NCBI GenBank assembly: GCA_937978655.1
Contig: CALJUX010000024.1
Coordinates: 62,001-126,000 of the forward strand
DNA length: 64,000 nt
Source: an uncultured Chromatiaceae bacterium
Lineage (GTDB): Bacteria; Pseudomonadota; Gammaproteobacteria; Enterobacterales; Alteromonadaceae
Reading direction: 5' to 3'
Each line of letters starts with the position of its first letter. The first letter of the stretch is position 1. The position numbers and the translations under genes were made by a program. Below the pieces are notes generated by a model, which searched no databases, was not told the origin of the DNA, and worked only from the letters and a program-made list of their open reading frames with translations. Of this stretch, positions 17,430 to 26,143 are shown one piece after another.

Positions 17430-17728
17430 TGCGACTCCTTTGCAGATAAGCAGAGGCACGCCGGTGTTGCCGGTTCATCAGCACCGCGTGCGAACTGCAG
17501 CACCCTGATGTTTGCGACAAGCACAGAAGCCTGCGGTATTGCTGGCTTCATACCAGCGGCAGATCAGATACTTTGCCGGCGCGAAACGCCGCAAAGCCAG
17601 ACAACCATAAGCGGCAACGGCAACGACACTTGATAAAATGCTGATATTTTTCCGATAAAAGAGACAGGTTTGCAAGATAACGGCGCCGGCGACAGCTACT
17701 TCAGCAGCTGTGCCGGAGAGGAGACCGG
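17430..17728. other. Intergenic gap upstream of the RIP-like gene
   Basis: About 300 bp without a convincing gene. On the minus strand there is an open frame but no plausible start or ribosome site. A hairpin (ACAGCT/AGCTGT with flanking CCGG pairing, about 17690-17718) follows amylosucrase and may be a weak terminator. The RIP-like gene probably has its own promoter here; I see no convincing -35/-10 pair. Confidence 0.4.
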
Positions 17729-19651
17729 TTATGCGGGTTGCAGCCACAACACCTGGTAAGCAGACAGTGGCACTGCCGCGCTCTGCAGCAGGGTGCCGGT
17801 CAGCGTGTCGGTATAGCTCAGGCCAGTTTCGTTGTGCCAATATTGCGGATGTTCGCTGAAGTTTGCCACCACACGCAGACGTTGGCCGTCCAGTTCCCGC
17901 TCAAAACAAAACAGATGCGGGTTGTCCGTGCTGAGGATGTGCGTGGTGCCGGCGCCCGCCACCGGTAAAGTCGCCCGGGTTTTGATTAAGTGCTGCAGTT
18001 GCTGGTAAATGCGCCCGGACAGCGTATCCGGTTGTGCCGCTTCAGCCAGCTGCGCGTCGGTTACCGCAACGCGGTTGACCCAGCGGCTGTCGTCTTTTTT
18101 CGCCGGGTCCTGCAGGTAGCTGTAATCGTTGCGAAGGCCCAGCTCATCACCCATATATAACAGCGGCAGGCCGCCAATACTGAGGATGATGCTGTTCAGC
18201 AGATAAATCCGCGCCAGCGCGTGTTCCAGATGCGTGGGGTTGTGTTCAGCTTCGGCTTTGTCGACGCCGGCTAAAGACGCCAGCATACCGGCGACGCGGC
18301 AATCGCCGGTCAGCGGGTTTTGCTGAAACGGCACGCCGCTGGCAAAACTGCCGGGGAACTGGCCAGTGTAAAAATGATTGAGGAACTGGCGGTGATGGTC
18401 CGGATTGGTGCCGAGCTGCCAGGCGATATTGTCGTCAAAGGTCCAGCCAATGTCGTCGTGACAGCGGATGTAATTAACCCAGCTGCAGTGTGGGTCAATG
18501 GCAAAACGCCGTTGCAGCGATTCTGTTAACAACCGGGTCTTGCGGGTGGCCAGCGAATTCCACAGCAGGGCCATCAGCAGCGGGTTATAAGACAGCTGGC
18601 ATTCGTTTGGCGCAATATATTTCACCACTTCATCCGGGTGCACTATGGCTTCGGATTTAAACTGCAGCGCCGGTGCGGCAATGCGCGCCACCGCATTAAA
18701 GGCTTTGATCAGTAAGTGCGCTTTTGGCAGATTTTCGCAGCCGGTGCCGGCTTCTTTCCAGACAAAAGCCAAAGCGTCGAGACGCAATACCGCCGCGCCC
18801 TGATTGGCGAGAAACAGCATCTCTTCCGCCATCGCGGTGAATACCGCCGGGTTGGCGTAATTTAAATCCCACTGGAAGCTGTTAAAAGTGGTCCAGATCC
18901 AAAGGCCCGAACTTTTATCCTGGGTAAAACAGCCGCGGCGGATCTCGGGGAAAATTTCACGTAAGGCCGGTGCGTAGCGGTCGCGCTCGGCTTCACTGAG
19001 GAAGAAATAATAATCGCGGTAAACCGGGTCGCCGGCTTTGGCTTTTTCCGCCCAGCGGTGCTCGTCTGAGGTGTGGTTAAAGACAAAATCCAGCACAGGC
19101 CGGATGCCTTGCTGATGCAGCTGCTGCATCAGGCCGGACAATTCAGCCATAGTGCCAAGCGCGGGCATAGTGCTGCGATAGTCCGACACGGCATAACCGC
19201 CGTCACTGTTAGGCTCTGGCGCTTTAAACAGCGGCATCAGGTGCAGATAATTAATACCGGTTTGTTTTAAATACGGAATACGCTGTTGTAACCCTTTAAA
19301 ATCGCCGGCAAATAAATCAACGTAACAGGCCGCGCCCAGCGCCTGATTACTTTTGTGCCAATGCTGCGGCGCGGCATCTTCGGCCTGCAGGTAGTCTGGC
19401 CGCTGCGCCACACTTTTTGCCAACAGCTTTAACAGCTGTTCGAGCTGATAATAACAGTCAAACAGGTCGCCATAGAGTTGCAGGTAAAGCCCGAGCAATT
19501 CTGGCAGCACCTCGGCTAAACGCGGCTGTAACACCGGCCAGCTGGATTTGGCGGCGGTTTTTAAACTGGCGCTGTGGCGTTTGAGGATCATCTCGGCTTC
19601 ACGCTGCAGTAATGCCGGCTCAGCCAGCAACTGGGCAATAGTGTTTGGCAT
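17729..19651 (-). CDS. Amylosucrase (GH13_4 sucrose glucosyltransferase)
   Basis: 640 residues, full length for amylosucrase. The helical N-domain (about 1-95) is followed by the GH13 barrel: DFVFNHTSDEH (region I), VLRLDALAF with nucleophile D292, FKSEAIVH with acid/base E334, and RCHDDIGW with D399. Spacing (42 and 65) equals that of Neisseria polysaccharea amylosucrase D286/E328/D393, and long stretches around these motifs match it. The enzyme turns sucrose into alpha-1,4-glucan plus fructose. No signal peptide, so cytosolic. A LacI-type operator (19780-19795) upstream resembles those of the TonB-receptor locus, recalling the LacI-controlled TonB receptor/amylosucrase sux locus of Xanthomonas. 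Confidence 0.95.
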   Translation of the reverse strand: MPNTIAQLLAEPALLQREAEMILKRHSASLKTAAKSSWPVLQPRLAEVLPELLGLYLQLYGDLFDCYYQLEQLLKLLAKSVAQRPDYLQAEDAAPQHWHKSNQALGAACYVDLFAGDFKGLQQRIPYLKQTGINYLHLMPLFKAPEPNSDGGYAVSDYRSTMPALGTMAELSGLMQQLHQQGIRPVLDFVFNHTSDEHRWAEKAKAGDPVYRDYYFFLSEAERDRYAPALREIFPEIRRGCFTQDKSSGLWIWTTFNSFQWDLNYANPAVFTAMAEEMLFLANQGAAVLRLDALAFVWKEAGTGCENLPKAHLLIKAFNAVARIAAPALQFKSEAIVHPDEVVKYIAPNECQLSYNPLLMALLWNSLATRKTRLLTESLQRRFAIDPHCSWVNYIRCHDDIGWTFDDNIAWQLGTNPDHHRQFLNHFYTGQFPGSFASGVPFQQNPLTGDCRVAGMLASLAGVDKAEAEHNPTHLEHALARIYLLNSIILSIGGLPLLYMGDELGLRNDYSYLQDPAKKDDSRWVNRVAVTDAQLAEAAQPDTLSGRIYQQLQHLIKTRATLPVAGAGTTHILSTDNPHLFCFERELDGQRLRVVANFSEHPQYWHNETGLSYTDTLTGTLLQSAAVPLSAYQVLWLQPA

Positions 19652-19779
19652 ATCGTCTGGTCCGGTTCTGGCCTTGTCGGCACTTTTGCTAGTTATGTGA
19701 GTGGCGATGTCACAGTGTCAGGCACAGCGAATCGTTCTTGTTTAGTTTTACACCAGTTTCATGGCGGCGTACAGCACAA

Positions 19780-19795
19780 TCTTAATCGATTTAGA
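19780..19795. promoter_or_regulatory. LacI-type operator upstream of amylosucrase
   Basis: TCTTAATCGATTTAGA is a CG-centred near-palindrome (one asymmetric pair), about 130 bp upstream of the amylosucrase start. Its reverse complement TCTAAATCGATTAAGA matches the 4972-4987 site at 14 of 16 positions, implying the same LacI-family regulator. Confidence 0.62.
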
Positions 19796-19942
19796 AAAAA
19801 GCGCAAGCACTGGCCGGACGGAATGTCTGCTGCCGTCGTTTTGTCAGTCAGGTCCGGTGATTGTCAGGTCTGCGCAGCAGGTTTAACTGCATGGCAATGG
19901 GGGCGCTCACCCGCATTTGATGCGGGTCAGCGCACTGTGTGT

Positions 19943-20461
19943 TTACATCCCTCTTTTATGAACAATACGGTAGCCAATCGACGTTTGTACGTCAGCGCCG
20001 CTGCACTCAGTGTTTTGTGACATCCGGCCCCGGTCACATTCATTGTCCGGGCCTTCTTTGCCTGACAGACAATATTCAAAGCGGCTGGTGGTTTTCACCG
20101 GCGCCGGCAAAATGCCGGCGGGCAGCTCCTGCCAGCGCCAGCGTTTGACCTGGGTCAGCGATTCTTTAGCAAAATATTTGCTCGTTGCGGTGATCACACG
20201 CAGATCTTTGATTTGATAATCCGGGGTGATCACATACTCAACAGTGGCGCAGCCATTGCGACCTTTGATGGCCTCTTCGATTGGATACCTCGGCTCAAAG
20301 CGTTTTAATGCCTGCCACTTCGGTGTTAATAACTCCGCGTCGCTGACTGGCAGGGCCGCAAAGTTGCTGGTTGTGGCCGGCGGTTGTGCTGGCGGCGTGC
20401 TGGTGCAGGCACTGAGCCCGGCGAGCGTTGCAAAGACGTAAGTACGGATCAGATGTGGCAT
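19943..20461 (-). CDS. TonB C-terminal-domain lipoprotein
   Basis: 172 residues. The N-terminus (MPHLIRTYVFATLAGLSAC) ends in lipobox LSAC. Residues about 50-130 resemble the TonB/TolA C-terminal fold: RFEPRYPIEEAIKGRNGCATVEYVITPDYQIKDLRVI followed by a KRWRWQ strand. The usual N-terminal membrane anchor plus Pro-rich periplasm-spanning region of TonB is absent, so it is unlikely to energise receptors in the classical way. The Cys-containing tail (YCLSGKEGPDNECDRG) is unusual. An in-frame start further upstream (20551) lacks both ribosome site and signal sequence; ATG 20461 follows AGGA by about 9 nt. Divergent from the GNAT gene. Confidence 0.72.
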   Translation of the reverse strand: MPHLIRTYVFATLAGLSACTSTPPAQPPATTSNFAALPVSDAELLTPKWQALKRFEPRYPIEEAIKGRNGCATVEYVITPDYQIKDLRVITATSKYFAKESLTQVKRWRWQELPAGILPAPVKTTSRFEYCLSGKEGPDNECDRGRMSQNTECSGADVQTSIGYRIVHKRGM

Positions 20462-20550
20462 ATCAACAGTCCTTGTTATTGAAAGGTAAACATGACGAGG
20501 GTATCGTAGCCGGCTGAAAAAAAGCAAGTTTGGCCACAACGAATTAAACA

Positions 20551-21072
20551 ATGATGAATATACGCCTGGTCAGCGCCGATGATGCCGGCCTGCTGGCCGA
20601 TTATTACCAGACAAATGCAGAACATTTTGGCCGTTGGGAGCCGCTGCGTGAGCCCGGCTATTATGCTGAAGCGACTATCCGCCAGAGATTAATCAACGAA
20701 GTGCAACAACAGCAACAAGGCAGCGCCGCCTATTTTATTGGAGTACGTGATGGCCGTGTTATCGCACATTGTGCTTTGACCAACATCATCTACGGGCCGT
20801 TTCGGGCTGGTTTTATCGGTTATGGCGTGACCCACACCCTGCAAGGCACCGGCTGCATGCGCCCGCTTTGTGAGGCGGTGATCCGCCATGCCTTTACGGT
20901 GCTGGAACTGAACCGGCTGATGGCAAACTACATGCCGGCGAATCAACGCTCGGGCTTGTTGTTGCAAAAGCTCGGTTTTACCGAAGAAGGTTTCGCAAAA
21001 AAATACCTGAAAATTAACGGTCACTGGGAAGACCATATTTTAACGGCATTGCTCAATCCGCGGCTGGTTTAG
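20551..21072 (+). CDS. GNAT N-acetyltransferase, RimJ/RimL type
   Basis: 173 residues of single-domain GNAT fold. The RimJ/L pattern is clear: N-terminal IRLVSADDAGLLADYY, acceptor-side HFGRWEPLREPGYY, beta-4 AHCALTNI, the acetyl-CoA loop region GYGVTHTLQGTGCMRPLCEAV and LNRLMANYMPANQRSGLLLQKLGFTEEGFAKKYLKINGHWEDH. It probably acetylates the N-terminus of a ribosomal protein or a related amine; the exact substrate cannot be read. No good ribosome site precedes either of the two adjacent ATGs (20551, 20554). Confidence 0.85.
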   Translation: MMNIRLVSADDAGLLADYYQTNAEHFGRWEPLREPGYYAEATIRQRLINEVQQQQQGSAAYFIGVRDGRVIAHCALTNIIYGPFRAGFIGYGVTHTLQGTGCMRPLCEAVIRHAFTVLELNRLMANYMPANQRSGLLLQKLGFTEEGFAKKYLKINGHWEDHILTALLNPRLV

Positions 21073-21117
21073 CCTGCAGCGAGCGGCAGAACAGTGCTGG
21101 CTTTGCCGCGTAGTAAA

Positions 21118-21137
21118 GGGCCCGCAGCAGCGGGCCC
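21118..21137. terminator. Hairpin between convergent genes
   Basis: GGGCCCGC and GCGGGCCC form a perfect 8-bp GC stem with a 4-nt loop (AGCA). A short T-run follows only when read on the minus strand (TTTAC), so termination of the plus-strand GNAT transcript would be weak. Confidence 0.55.
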
Positions 21138-21178
21138 TGGTGTTGTTAAACCATTGCTGCGCCTGTCACGCCAGATGA

Positions 21179-23584
21179 TTAGCGATGGCAGAAAGTAAAA
21201 GTGTTGAGAATAGTGCCCAGTGGCAAATACGGATGTTGGTACAGCTGGCTGCTGGCAAAACGACCGCTGCCAAAACTGTGGTCGATTAACACATCTGCGT
21301 CGGCAACGTCGACCAGATAACCGGCACCGGCTGGCAACTGCAGCTGTGTGACAGCGCTTTTGGCCAAATCGACCGGCACAGTCATCACGTAGTCGCTGCT
21401 GAACACCGAACCCGCCGGCAAGGCATTGAGCGTAAAACGCAGTGTAAAGCGCGCCGGTCCGCGGTATAAAGCACAGCCTTGCAGCGTCAGCATCTCCAGC
21501 GGCAACTCCGGCACCAGATGCTGGCTGCCAAGTTGAACCTCGAAGTTATCTTTGGTCTGCACCGGACTGGTGTAGGTCAGCACCGCTGAGCGTTGTTGGC
21601 GCACCATCACTTTGACCGGTTCACCGGCCTGCAGGCGCAGGGTCTTGCTGAAGTAGCCATTGCTGTCGGCGGTCGCCGGGCTGCCATTGACTAAAATGGT
21701 AACCTCGGTGGCCAGTGGCTGATGGTCCGGACTTGTCAGGCGCCCGGAAACGGTCCCGCTGATGAACTGCGCCGGTGCGCTGATCCGCACTTTGCGCTCC
21801 GCTTTGCTGCTGTTGCCGGCGTCATCTGACAGGGTCAGCGTCAGCAAATAATCGCCGGCCACATCGGCGGTAAAATTCGGTGTGGCGCTGTCGGCCTGCA
21901 ATAACGCCGCTTTGCTGGTCGCTGGTTTTTGCAACAGCCAGCTGAAACTCAGCCGGCCATTTTCCGGGTCGCGGCTTTGGCTGGCGTCAAAACTGAACAG
22001 CGCACCCGCGACTCCGGTTTGTTCGGCTGGGCCTGGCAGGACAATTTCCGGCGGCAGGTTATCCGTCACCAGCAGATCCCAGCGGACTGCCTGAGTCAGC
22101 TGCGTGCTGTCCGTCACTTGTAACTGCAGCTGATAGCGGCCGGCGGCGGATGGGCGCCACTGCAGGTTCGGACCCGTGCTGGCGGCCAGGCTGACACTGA
22201 CCGGGCTTTTCAGCACCGACCACTGATAACTGAGCGGCGGCTGGCTGCTGCTGACCTCTGCCTGCAGCTGCAACGCCTGATTGACCGCGGCCTGTTGCGG
22301 GCCGGTAATGAACACCCTGGGTGGGTTTGCCACTTCAATGAGCTGGCGCAGCTCCGTCTGTTGTTTGCCATTACTGACTTGTACCAGCACCAGATACTGA
22401 CCGCTGACATCAGGCCGTAACGACGCCTGACTGCTGCGGTCGTCCTGGAGCCGGGCCTGACTGGTCGCAGGTTTTGCCAGTAACTGCCAGTGGAACTGCA
22501 ACGGCAACTGCAGCGGATCAACACTGTCGGCAGCGTTTAGCTGGATCAGCTGGGCGAGGCTGGCCTGCTCTGGCGCCACCAGCCGCGCCACCGGGGGTAA
22601 TTCTGTGCTGTGGACCCTGATGCTTTGCTGTTGGCGGGTCTGCTGCCCGGCGGCATCGGTGAGGATCAGGCGGAGCTGATACTCACCAGCCGTTTTAGCA
22701 CTGAAGCGTGCGGTCGCCTGGTCGGTCCCGGTCAGCTGATGCTGACTACCTGCGGGACTTTGGCTGACCTGCCACAGATACTGCAGGCCGCCGCTATCGT
22801 CCTGACTGCCAACTGCAGATAATTGCAGGGCAAAATCCGGCGCTATGCTGCTGACCGGCACTGTCAGCACGGCCTGTGGCGGCAGATCTGTGGTCGCCGC
22901 GCTGGCCGTGATGTCAACACTATGGCGCGCCGTGAGGCCTGCCGTATTGGTGACTGTCAGTTCGGCCTGATACTGGCCGGCAATGTCCGGAATAAACCAG
23001 GCCTTGAGGTCAGCGCCACGTTGGATGCTGGCCTGGCTTGCGGCCGGCTTTTTGCCAAGTCGCCACTGGACTGCACTGATCTCGCCCTCGACCGGGCTGG
23101 ATTGTTCTGCCGATAAGCGCACCAGCTGCGCCACTTTGACTTGACGGTCTGGTCCTGCGACTGCGACCGGCGGTTTTTGCACCGCAGGTGCGGCGTTCAG
23201 CGCAAAGCTCACCGAGGTTTTTTCACTGTGGACTTTGCCATCATGCACCTGCAGCGACAGGGTGTAATTGCCGGCATCCGGCAGGCTGAATTCAATCTTT
23301 GGCGCTGTGGTGTTCGTCAGCGTGAGGTTTTGTTGCTGGCTGTTGGTCAGTTGCCAGCTGAAGGTTAAAGCGTCGTTATCGGCATCTGTGCTGGCGGAAC
23401 CATCAAATTTCAGCAGCTGGCCCTGGGTAAAAGGCGGCGTGACTTCGGTTTTGATCTGCGCTTGCGGCGCCCGGTTGGTCACAACTTTGTCCGGTGTCGG
23501 GGTTGGGGTTGTGGTGTTGCCGCTTCCGCCGCCACAGCCACTGAGCAGCGCCAGCGTCAGTATCGCCAGTGTGCAGTTTTTCAT
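21179..23584 (-). CDS. PKD/Ig-repeat surface lipoprotein
   Basis: 801 residues. The signal MKNCTLAILTLALLSGC ends in a lipobox followed by a GGGSGNTTT linker. Six repeats of about 95 residues follow, each opening with a PP/AP-x-V/A turn and containing the LxFDASxSxDPEN...FSWxL signature of PKD/REJ domains (starts near residues 41, 140, 236, 331, 425 and 515). A carboxypeptidase-regulatory-like beta-sandwich lies near 612 (VSGRLTSPDHQPL), with a C-terminal Cys-containing domain. Such proteins are cell-surface adhesins or glycan-associated. ATG 23584 follows GGAG by about 7 nt and fits the signal better than an upstream ATG (23596). No enzymatic motif seen. Confidence 0.8.
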   Translation of the reverse strand: MKNCTLAILTLALLSGCGGGSGNTTTPTPTPDKVVTNRAPQAQIKTEVTPPFTQGQLLKFDGSASTDADNDALTFSWQLTNSQQQNLTLTNTTAPKIEFSLPDAGNYTLSLQVHDGKVHSEKTSVSFALNAAPAVQKPPVAVAGPDRQVKVAQLVRLSAEQSSPVEGEISAVQWRLGKKPAASQASIQRGADLKAWFIPDIAGQYQAELTVTNTAGLTARHSVDITASAATTDLPPQAVLTVPVSSIAPDFALQLSAVGSQDDSGGLQYLWQVSQSPAGSQHQLTGTDQATARFSAKTAGEYQLRLILTDAAGQQTRQQQSIRVHSTELPPVARLVAPEQASLAQLIQLNAADSVDPLQLPLQFHWQLLAKPATSQARLQDDRSSQASLRPDVSGQYLVLVQVSNGKQQTELRQLIEVANPPRVFITGPQQAAVNQALQLQAEVSSSQPPLSYQWSVLKSPVSVSLAASTGPNLQWRPSAAGRYQLQLQVTDSTQLTQAVRWDLLVTDNLPPEIVLPGPAEQTGVAGALFSFDASQSRDPENGRLSFSWLLQKPATSKAALLQADSATPNFTADVAGDYLLTLTLSDDAGNSSKAERKVRISAPAQFISGTVSGRLTSPDHQPLATEVTILVNGSPATADSNGYFSKTLRLQAGEPVKVMVRQQRSAVLTYTSPVQTKDNFEVQLGSQHLVPELPLEMLTLQGCALYRGPARFTLRFTLNALPAGSVFSSDYVMTVPVDLAKSAVTQLQLPAGAGYLVDVADADVLIDHSFGSGRFASSQLYQHPYLPLGTILNTFTFCHR

Positions 23585-23853
23585 AACTTTCTCCATCAGT
23601 TGTACGCTTCCATTGTGGGAAATGTTCCCTGGATAGGAATATGACGGAAGTAGCCAGTTATGATCAATAGTTAATTAATAGTAATCAAATAATATTTTAA
23701 TGTTTAACTTTTGCGGCTGTAGCTTTTTCGACAACACTGCAGCGCAGACCCGGTTGCAGCGGACTGATGAAATAACAGCGGTGGGGCTGATGTGTATCCC
23801 CGGCCAGCCTGCTGCTGGCCAGGGTTTTGGCGGGGAAATGTTGTTTGCTGAAA
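23585..23853. other. Intergenic region with AT-rich patch and hairpin
   Basis: The part nearest the PKD gene (about 23650-23710) is markedly AT-rich and probably holds its promoter. GGCCAGC (23802-23808) / GCTGGCC (23814-23820) is a perfect 7-bp hairpin downstream of the Tat isomerase gene with no T-run, a weak terminator candidate. No gene is evident. Confidence 0.45.
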
Positions 23854-24735
23854 TCAGCCTTTGAGTACCTGCGACAGCGCCTGATAACCCTGGCGGATGG
23901 TCGTGATGCGGTTGTTGGAGTTATCGTGTTCGATAAACTGATGGCGGATGCCAGCTTGTTCCGCCTTGGCGAAAATCGCTTTAAAATCAATAATACCAGT
24001 GCCAACGTCTACCATGGCGCCGTCTTTGGCCATGTCTTTGACATGCACCAGCGGGAAACGGCCCGGATGAGCAGCAAAGAGTGCCAGCGGGTCGACGCCG
24101 GCTTTGACTGCCCAGAACAGGTCCAGCTCCATCTTCACTAAGTCTTTATCAGTTTCACCTAATAACACATCATAAGGCAGGCCGCCTTTGACCGGCGTCA
24201 GCTCAAAATCATGGTTGTGATAGGCCAGCTGCAGGCCGGCGTCTTTAATCGGTTTGGCAAAGCCATTCAGTTCCGCCGCCAGCTTTTTGTAGCTGTCGAC
24301 CGAATCGCCGCGTTGTTCTTCAGATAACCAGGGCAGCACAATGTAATGATGGCCAATGGCTTTGGCATCCTGTATCACCTGCGGCAGCGCGCTTCGGAGC
24401 ACTTCCAGTGGCACATGCACTGAAGGCGCAGCCAGGCCGTTGGCATCCAGTAGTTTGCGGATATCTTTGGCGCTGTGGCCAAAATAACCGGCGAATTCAA
24501 CATCGCCATAACCCACACCCGCCACCAGCTTCAGCGTGTCGGCGACACTTTTTTCCATCATGTCCCGCAGGGTATACAGCTGCAGGCCGGCTTTTTTGCC
24601 GCCAGCGCTGCCGGGTTGGCCTGCTGCCAGTGCCTGCAGCGGGTTGCCGAGCAGGGTGAACGCGGCGAAGCCGGCGCAGCTTTGTTGCAGAAACTGACGG
24701 CGGCTCTGCAATTGTGGTGTTGATGTTGCGGTCAT
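23854..24735 (-). CDS. Tat-exported sugar isomerase/epimerase-like TIM-barrel protein
   Basis: 293 residues. A twin-arginine signal (SRRQFLQQSCAGFAAFTLLG) ends near ALAAG, so the protein is exported folded to the periplasm. The body is an AP-endonuclease-2-type TIM barrel: LQLYTLRDMM, GYGDVEFAGYFG, LAYHNHDFE (metal ligands), MELDLFWAVKAG, LVHVKDM and FIEHD. Families of this type include xylose-isomerase-like epimerases and 3-keto-glycoside beta-eliminating lyases or hydratases. It follows the lacI gene by 27 bp on the same strand, so it is probably part of the same regulated 3-keto-glycoside module. The exact reaction is not determined. Confidence 0.85.
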   Translation of the reverse strand: MTATSTPQLQSRRQFLQQSCAGFAAFTLLGNPLQALAAGQPGSAGGKKAGLQLYTLRDMMEKSVADTLKLVAGVGYGDVEFAGYFGHSAKDIRKLLDANGLAAPSVHVPLEVLRSALPQVIQDAKAIGHHYIVLPWLSEEQRGDSVDSYKKLAAELNGFAKPIKDAGLQLAYHNHDFELTPVKGGLPYDVLLGETDKDLVKMELDLFWAVKAGVDPLALFAAHPGRFPLVHVKDMAKDGAMVDVGTGIIDFKAIFAKAEQAGIRHQFIEHDNSNNRITTIRQGYQALSQVLKG

Positions 24736-24762
24736 GATGAAGTTCCCTGTGGTTGTTGCGGT

Positions 24763-25803
24763 TCAGTCGTTGGGTGTTGGCACCGCCGCCGGGGCAGGGC
24801 CGGTACTTGCTCTGGTGATCAGCTCAAATGGCAGGATCACTTTAGGGGCTTTGCTGAGCCGGCCTTCGAGCGTATCGATCAGCAGGCGCACGGCCGTGCG
24901 GCCGAACTCTTCGGCGGGCTGGGCGATAGTGGTCAGTGGTGGATCGGCAAAAGCGGCGAAAGAAATATCGTCAAAGCCGGCGACGGAGATGTCCGCCGGC
25001 ACGCGCAGGCCACTTTGTTTAATTCGCTGAATAGCGCCAATCGCCATTTCATCGTTTTCACAAAAAATCGCCGTCGGCGGATTAGGCAGGGCCAGTAAAT
25101 CACCGGCGGCGTCAAAACCGGATTGCAGTGAGAAATTGCCCGGCGACAGCAGCTCGGCGGCAAAAGACACGCCGGCAGCCTGCAACGCATCGCGATAGCC
25201 GGCGACGCGGTCACGGGTCAGCGGGCTTCTGGCCGGGCCTTTAATCATCGCAATACGGCGATGGCCAAGCGCCAGCAAATGTTCGGTCATGGCACTGGCC
25301 GCTGCGCGGTTGTCCAGCACCACCGTTGGGCAAGGCGCTTTATCCAGCACTTCACAGGCATTGACCATTGGCAGCAATGCCGGGTTGTCGTCAGCGGAGT
25401 CGGGCTGTTGCAGCGCATCAAACGGGTTGTGGGCACGCAGCTGAATGAGGCCATCGGCCTGCGAGGTTTGCACCATCCGTGCATAGGCCGCTTCCATTTC
25501 ATCATCGCCAAGCGTGTTACCGAGCAGCAACGCATATTGTTTTTCATGCGCCGCTTCCTGCATCCCGCTGATCACACGGGCGAAAAAAACGTTGGCGACG
25601 GTCGGCACCAGCACCACTAAATTATGGGTTTTACCGGAACGGAACCTTACGGCCATCAAATTGGGTTTGTAACCGGCAGCTTTGACAGCGGCCAGCACTT
25701 TATTACGGGTTTTCAGCGACACCAAATCGGGTTGCTGCAAAGTCCGGGACACTGTTGCCACGGACACTTCGGCCAGACGGGCCACTTCACGGATGTTGGA
25801 CAT
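24763..25803 (-). CDS. LacI-family transcriptional regulator
   Basis: 346 residues. N-terminal HTH (IREVARLAEVSVATVSRTLQ) with hinge helix (AAGYKPNLMAVRFRSGKT), then a periplasmic-binding-protein-like effector domain (LVVLVPTVANVFFARVISGMQ; TVVLDNR; VAGFDDISFAAFADPPLTTIAQP). The start at 25803 gives the canonical LacI N-terminus; an in-frame start at 25827 adds eight residues. Two palindromes matching one another (25874-25889 and 26048-26063) lie in its divergent upstream region and are its likely operators, giving autoregulation and control of the plus-strand operon starting at 26144. The inducer is presumably a sugar from the 3-keto-glycoside pathway. Confidence 0.92.
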   Translation of the reverse strand: MSNIREVARLAEVSVATVSRTLQQPDLVSLKTRNKVLAAVKAAGYKPNLMAVRFRSGKTHNLVVLVPTVANVFFARVISGMQEAAHEKQYALLLGNTLGDDEMEAAYARMVQTSQADGLIQLRAHNPFDALQQPDSADDNPALLPMVNACEVLDKAPCPTVVLDNRAAASAMTEHLLALGHRRIAMIKGPARSPLTRDRVAGYRDALQAAGVSFAAELLSPGNFSLQSGFDAAGDLLALPNPPTAIFCENDEMAIGAIQRIKQSGLRVPADISVAGFDDISFAAFADPPLTTIAQPAEEFGRTAVRLLIDTLEGRLSKAPKVILPFELITRASTGPAPAAVPTPND

Positions 25804-25873
25804 AAGCGTTCTTTTTGTTGGATCCAAACCGGCATTTTACTCAGTTCCGTGACTGATCATGCAATTGCTTTAA

Positions 25874-25889
25874 ATGTAACCGGTATCAT
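25874..25889. promoter_or_regulatory. Predicted operator of the local LacI regulator, lacI-proximal
   Basis: ATGTAACCGGTATCAT, extended by flanking TAA/TTA symmetry, is a CG-centred near-palindrome 71 bp upstream of the lacI start. It shares form with 26048-26063 and resembles the ATGTTACCGGTAACAT type bound by GntR-like LacI members. Confidence 0.68.
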
Positions 25890-26047
25890 TTATAAGTGAT
25901 ATTCGTCGCGCTGTGAAGGGGGTGTATCGCGTTTATCAGCAATAAATTAGTGCAAAAGCTCGTTTTTGGTGCGGGCCTTCTGGGTTTTTTGCGCAAAAAT
26001 GCCGCAAATATTTTGCTTTTGGCCAGATTTTAGGTTGACGCGGCAAA

Positions 26048-26063
26048 ATGTAATCCGTTACAT
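26048..26063. promoter_or_regulatory. Predicted operator of the local LacI regulator, operon-proximal
   Basis: ATGTAATCCGTTACAT, inside AAA...TTT flanks, is nearly perfectly palindromic and lies about 80 bp before the Gfo/Idh start. It is 174 bp from the lacI-proximal site, so repression by looping across both divergent promoters is plausible. Confidence 0.72.
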
Positions 26064-26143
26064 TTTTTAAAGCGGGCTTGGGTGAGGTTGTTTTATCAGC
26101 ACACGCCAGGCTTTTCCACACAGTTTTGCTCAGGGATACAGAT

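Noticed and set aside
17478..17728. Open minus-strand frame upstream of the RIP-like gene as an antitoxin
   Set aside because: The part outside amylosucrase has no usable start codon or ribosome site, and the rest is an out-of-frame read of the amylosucrase 3' end.
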